This document shows positions 14,346-17,083 of a DNA stretch of 17,083 bases, in pieces. The DNA lies in NCBI GenBank assembly GCA_903916135.1, contig CAIWVT010000328.1, positions 1-17,083 of the forward strand. The letters are read 5' to 3'. Position 1 is the first letter of the stretch, and every line of letters starts with the position of its first letter. This DNA comes from an uncultured bacterium. Its GTDB lineage: Bacteria > Bacteroidota > Bacteroidia > Bacteroidales > CAIWKO01. The translations under genes were made by a program, and so were the position numbers. The notes beneath the pieces were generated by a model. It did not search any database. It saw nothing but the letters and a program-made list of their open reading frames with translations, and was not told the origin of the DNA.

Positions 14346-15265
14346 TGGTTGCAGTTGTTTACATAGAATTTTTGGGCAGCTTTGTCGCCTAATTCAGCAG
14401 CTTTGCCAATGTCTTCACAGGATTGATGTTTGCGACCTGCATTGAGTTTGGCAATGCCGCGATTGAAATAGGCATCCGAACTCAGAGGCTCTAAGGCAAT
14501 CACCCAAGTGTAATCGGCTATCGCTTCGTCAAATTCGTTCATTTCATTATGTATAAATGCACGATTATAATACGCATCGGCATATTTGGCATCAAAATGT
14601 ATGGCTTTTGTATAATCCAAAATGGCAACATCGGGTTTGCTTATCAAATCATAATCGAACGCACGATTAAAATAGGCTTTTGAATTTGTGGAATCCAAAG
14701 CAATCAAGGCGGTGTAGGTTTTTATTGCCATATCATATTCTTCCATTTGGTCATATAGATTGGCTAAAGCCATACGCCCTGCGATATTGTTGGGATAGGA
14801 GGCAATAAATTTTGTGAAATCTTTAAACGCCAAAGAGTCAAGCCCCGATTTTTGATATATCAAGCCCCGCTGATAATACAGCGTGAAAAAGTCAGGCTTA
14901 ATTTCCAAGGCGGCATTCAAATCAAGGAGTGCGCTTTTATCTTTATCCATGCGGGCATACACCAAAGCACGGTTCAGCAACGCATTGACATCTTTTGGAT
15001 TTAAGGATAACACTTTGGAATAATCCACAATGGCATTTTTGTCTTGATTCAGTTTTTCGTAGGAAATTGCCCGATTGAAATACGCATCGGAATAATCGGC
15101 TTTTAAGGCTATCACTTGGGTGTAGTCGCTCACAGCTCCTGCAAAATCATTGCTTTGATATTTGGTGAAAGCACTTACAAACAATGCATCCACTGTTTGA
15201 CAATTTGTTTTCGCGCAAATCAATAACAAAATAGTAAATAAAATAAGATACGAACGTTTCATCAA
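14342..15265 (-). CDS. Secreted TPR-repeat protein, first gene of the cyd cluster
   Basis: The 307-residue protein has a signal peptide (MMKRSYLILFTILLLICAKTN, cleavage likely near CQ around residue 22-23). About eight tetratricopeptide repeats of 34 residues follow, with the A-Y-(F/Y)-N-R-A start and D-Y-(T/S)-x-(V/A)-I helix-B pattern repeated through residue 290. TPR solenoids are protein-binding scaffolds; here it would act in the periplasm. The Cys of NNCNQ at the end and of SCEDIG are the notable Cys of the mature protein. An alternative start one codon later (ATG of MKRS) is possible. It overlaps the DUF4492 start by four bases. Its tie to bd oxidase is inferred from the coupling. Confidence 0.85.
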   Translation of the reverse strand: MMKRSYLILFTILLLICAKTNCQTVDALFVSAFTKYQSNDFAGAVSDYTQVIALKADYSDAYFNRAISYEKLNQDKNAIVDYSKVLSLNPKDVNALLNRALVYARMDKDKSALLDLNAALEIKPDFFTLYYQRGLIYQKSGLDSLAFKDFTKFIASYPNNIAGRMALANLYDQMEEYDMAIKTYTALIALDSTNSKAYFNRAFDYDLISKPDVAILDYTKAIHFDAKYADAYYNRAFIHNEMNEFDEAIADYTWVIALEPLSSDAYFNRGIAKLNAGRKHQSCEDIGKAAELGDKAAQKFYVNNCNQ

Positions 15266-15277
15266 TTATATTTTTTA

Positions 15278-15285
15278 CAAAATTA
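15278..15285 (-). promoter_or_regulatory. -7 box for the TPR-DUF4492-cyd operon
   Basis: On the minus strand TAATTTTG is a perfect TAnnTTTG match 12 bp before the TPR start. A TTTG at 15312-15309 lies 23 bp upstream, a little far. Transcription would begin only a few nucleotides before the ATG, so the leader is very short. Confidence 0.4.
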
Positions 15286-15828
15286 CTACAGATTTTTGAA
15301 TAAGCAATCAAAACCTTGATTTTTTTATCCATATTTTTTTCCTGATTTGAAATTATTCCCTTACGTTCTGCTGCTTTCTGCGTGTTTTTGAAGATGATAT
15401 TTTTATTTTATGACTTCAGCCCAAGGTGGTGTTTTTTGATTTTGCAAACTACAGCTTACAAAGTGAGAAGGTGCAAACCTCGACAACAGATTTTTAGTGA
15501 AGGTTTCGCTTGGATTCAAGCCCAAATCGTTTAGTGAAGGTTTCACTTGGAGTGAAACCTTCACTTGGATGCTATCAAAGCTCGATGTCAAGTATATCGG
15601 ATTATGCCTACATAAATATTGATGAATCTATCATAATAAACGAATACGTGTCGTTTTTGTGAGCTTATTTCCTTTTCTTTTTTCCAATAAAATACACATA
15701 AAAAAGGCATCTGTGCGATAAATTAGATGTTGAATAGCAATAATTCGTTGATTCATAACAATATCGGCATTAACAATCATAAGTTAATAACTTTATCAGA
15801 TATGTCCTACACCGATGTTTTTTTATAT
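15286..15828. other. Gene-free stretch between the cyd cluster and the second FN3 gene
   Basis: No gene is supported on either strand over about 540 bp. The divergent -7 boxes sit at its two edges. The middle carries repeated AGTGAAGGTTTC words and a perfect inverted repeat (15533-15565). The rest is A/T-rich without recognisable structure. Confidence 0.6.
15493..15565. repeat. Direct repeat plus 15-bp perfect inverted repeat
   Basis: A 22-nt word with TTTAGTGAAGGTTTC, then CTTGGA, occurs at 15493 and again at 15530 with one mismatch. The second copy runs into a perfect hairpin: AGTGAAGGTTTCACT (15533-15547), loop TGG, and its exact complement at 15551-15565. It has no adjacent T-run, so it is a repeat rather than a terminator. 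Confidence 0.8.
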
Positions 15829-15836
15829 TACATTTG
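15829..15836 (+). promoter_or_regulatory. -7 box for the helical/FN3 gene
   Basis: TACATTTG is a perfect TAnnTTTG match 48 bp before the ATG at 15885. No clear TTTG is visible at the -33 distance. Confidence 0.45.
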
Positions 15837-15884
15837 TAAAAATTAAAATCATCCATAAAATTAGTAATCTAAAAACCTTAAAAA

Positions 15885-16565
15885 ATGACAAAAATTACAA
15901 TTCTCGGAAAATTAGGCATTACCAAAGGTATGCCCGTAGCAACTATCATAAAAAAGATAATTGCAGTATTAAAATGGAATATTTCTCCAGAAAAACGTCT
16001 CAAAAAAGCTCGTTATGTGATACAACAAATGACAGGCAACCTCAAATTTGTTCCGCCCTATCCCCTTATTATTACCCCTTTAGCCACATTAGTTACCAAC
16101 ACCAATCTGTATGATGCTGCTCTCACTTTAGCTGCCACACATGCTGAAGGCACTGCCGAAGCCGCCGAGGTGGCAGGCGAAGTGGTGCATCAAGATTTAA
16201 TTAGTATTATGAGTATGGTGCAAGCCGCGATGGATAATGACAGAGCCAATGCCATCGTTATTGCTTCAGAAGCAGGATTTGACACCAAAACCGAAAGCAA
16301 ACGCGGACCTCGCAAAGCTGGCGTATATCAAGGCAACGAACCGGGGTCATTCGTGATTCATTCCGACATGACAGGCCAACATGAATGGCAAGAAAGCACT
16401 GATAATGGTTCAACATATAAAGATATTGGCGGATCCTCAGGCGGTGTATATACAGTGGAAGGAAAAATTCCCGACAGACGTTATTATTATCGCGGACGTC
16501 AGGTGCTTACCTTTGGACGCAAAGGCGAATGGGGTCCTTGGAGATCGAATACAGCACCTGCATAA
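15885..16565 (+). CDS. Helical N-terminus plus fibronectin-III domain protein, function unknown
   Basis: The 226-residue protein has no signal peptide. Residues 36-53 (EKRLKKARYVIQQMTGN) and 70-130 form helices rich in Ala (DAALTLAATHAEG, AEAAEVAGEVVHQD). This matches a Bacteroidota family I know in which a conserved MTGN-x-x-F segment is followed by a helical pair. Residues 144-222 are an FN3 domain: a strand at GSFVIHSD, HEWQESTDNGSTYKDI, VYTVEGKIPDRRYYYRGRQV, and GEWGPWRS closing the sandwich with the usual Trp. It shares the order helix pair then FN3 with the gene at 984-1607. It is a single-gene unit, with a -7 box upstream and a strong terminator downstream. It sits beside a 42-bp tandem array. 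Confidence 0.8.
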   Translation: MTKITILGKLGITKGMPVATIIKKIIAVLKWNISPEKRLKKARYVIQQMTGNLKFVPPYPLIITPLATLVTNTNLYDAALTLAATHAEGTAEAAEVAGEVVHQDLISIMSMVQAAMDNDRANAIVIASEAGFDTKTESKRGPRKAGVYQGNEPGSFVIHSDMTGQHEWQESTDNGSTYKDIGGSSGGVYTVEGKIPDRRYYYRGRQVLTFGRKGEWGPWRSNTAPA

Positions 16566-16591
16566 AAAGCAATCTGTTTTTTTAGGATATG

Positions 16592-16619
16592 TGGGGACGC
16601 TAATGGCGCCCCATTTTTT
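16592..16619 (+). terminator. Rho-independent terminator after the FN3 gene
   Basis: TGGGG and CGC (with a bulged A) pair with GCG and CCCCA around a TAATG loop, followed by six T residues. It lies 27 bp after the stop codon. Outer AAAGCAA/TTGCTTT arms (16565-16571 with 16618-16624) can add a second layer. Confidence 0.8.
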
Positions 16620-16680
16620 GCTTTAAGCATTGATAAATAACGTAATAAAAAAATAAATTTAACATAAAGAGGTCATTTTT

Positions 16681-17083
16681 CCATCCGTTTCGACGTTCGG
16701 ACAATCCGTTCACATGAATGAACCATCCGATCACCTCTTATTTTAATTCTTTAGCGTATATTTCAATCCGATCATCTCTTATTTTATTTTTATATCGTAT
16801 ATTTCAATCCGATCGTGCCTTATTTCAATTATATAACGTATATTTTCATCCAATCGTTCGTTTCCTTTAAGGAAACGAACGATTGGACCACCCGATCATC
16901 TAATCCGACCATCCATTCATCTGATATTTCCATCCGTTCGCATCATCCGTTCGTCCATTCATCTTATATTTCCATCCAATCATTCGATCCGTTCGTCCAT
17001 TCGACTCATATTTTCATCCGTTCATCTCTTCCGACCATCCATTCATCTATTATTTTAATCCGTTCACCTAGCCTATTTTGAAA
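16681..17083. repeat. Degenerate 41-42-bp tandem array, continues past the window end
   Basis: The word (C/T)(C/A)ATCC recurs at about 16681, 16723, 16764, 16805, 16846, 16888 (as CCACCC), 16930, 16972, 17014 and 17056, so the spacing is 41 or 42 bp throughout. The first units are A/T-rich (TTATTTTATTTTTATATCG type) and the later ones carry GTTCGTCCATTCAT blocks. One frame reads a 14-residue repeat (PFVHSSYISIQSFD type), but the 41-bp units break frame and there is no start or leader that supports a gene. There are no spacers, so it is not CRISPR. Confidence 0.85.
16849..16887. repeat. Perfect 39-nt palindrome inside the tandem array
   Basis: The left arm runs from 16849 as TCCAATCGTTCGTTTCCTT, the centre is a single T at 16868, and the right arm is its exact complement ending at 16887. 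As RNA or single-stranded DNA it would form a 17-bp stem with a 5-nt TTTAA loop. No T-run follows. It interrupts the otherwise direct repeat pattern of the array. Confidence 0.9.

Noticed and set aside
15403..15591. 62-codon minus-strand ORF
   Set aside because: It reads through the AGTGAAGGTTTC direct and inverted repeats, has no promoter or leader and no recognisable domain.
16849..16887. Rho-independent terminator
   Set aside because: The stem is perfect, but no T-run follows on either strand and no gene ends just before it; the FN3 gene already has its own terminator at 16592-16619.
16815..17081. 88-codon ORF with 14-residue repeats over the right-hand array
   Set aside because: The earlier 41-bp units break frame, the frame runs through the palindrome, and composition follows the repeat. 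No sign of a gene.
1..17083. tRNA or rRNA genes
   Set aside because: I found no cloverleaf with a GTTCRANYC-type T arm and no rRNA-like segment on either strand when reading by eye; a dedicated scan would settle it.

Overview
The window looks like a chromosomal segment of a member of the Bacteroidota. It is AT-rich. Start codons mostly follow A/T-rich leaders rather than Shine-Dalgarno sequences, and six of the transcription-unit starts have a perfect TAnnTTTG box, the Bacteroidota -7 promoter element. The gene content also fits: a DUF4492 gene directly before cydA, secreted TPR and propeller-like proteins, a GH3-family adenylate-forming enzyme and a helical plus fibronectin-III family protein. 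I cannot name a genus.

Layout. (1) 1-3546 is accessory: the 3' end of an IS110-type transposase, an eight-unit 42-bp tandem array (409-744), a helical/FN3-like gene (984-1607) and an extracellular contractile injection system-type sheath gene (1699-3126) with no other injection-system gene in view. A repeat-filled gap follows. (2) 3547-6574: purN (minus) is divergent from a GH3-family gene that overlaps a gene for a secreted propeller-like protein. (3) 6582-8483 (minus): a biotin-dependent carboxylase/decarboxylase pair, the carboxyltransferase followed by its biotin carrier. (4) 9011-11076 (minus): ilvE and a ferredoxin-domain protein. (5) 11298-15265 (minus): a five-gene cytochrome bd cluster, TPR protein - DUF4492 - cydA - cydB - a newly noticed 39-codon CydX-like ORF. 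(6) 15266-17083: a gene-poor stretch with short repeats, a second helical/FN3 gene with a strong terminator, and a second, more degenerate 41-42-bp tandem array that runs off the window end and contains a perfect 39-nt palindrome.

The core genes serve purine synthesis, branched-chain amino acids, acyl-CoA carboxyl transfer and micro-oxic respiration. The best candidates for something unusual are the isolated sheath gene with its helical/FN3 partner, the presence of a second gene of the same layout at the other end of the window, the two same-period tandem arrays beside these genes, a three-copy family of intergenic hairpin repeats (near 3.3, 8.9 and 11.2 kb), and the small ORF closing the cyd operon. 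All calls rest on reading the sequence; no database search was run.
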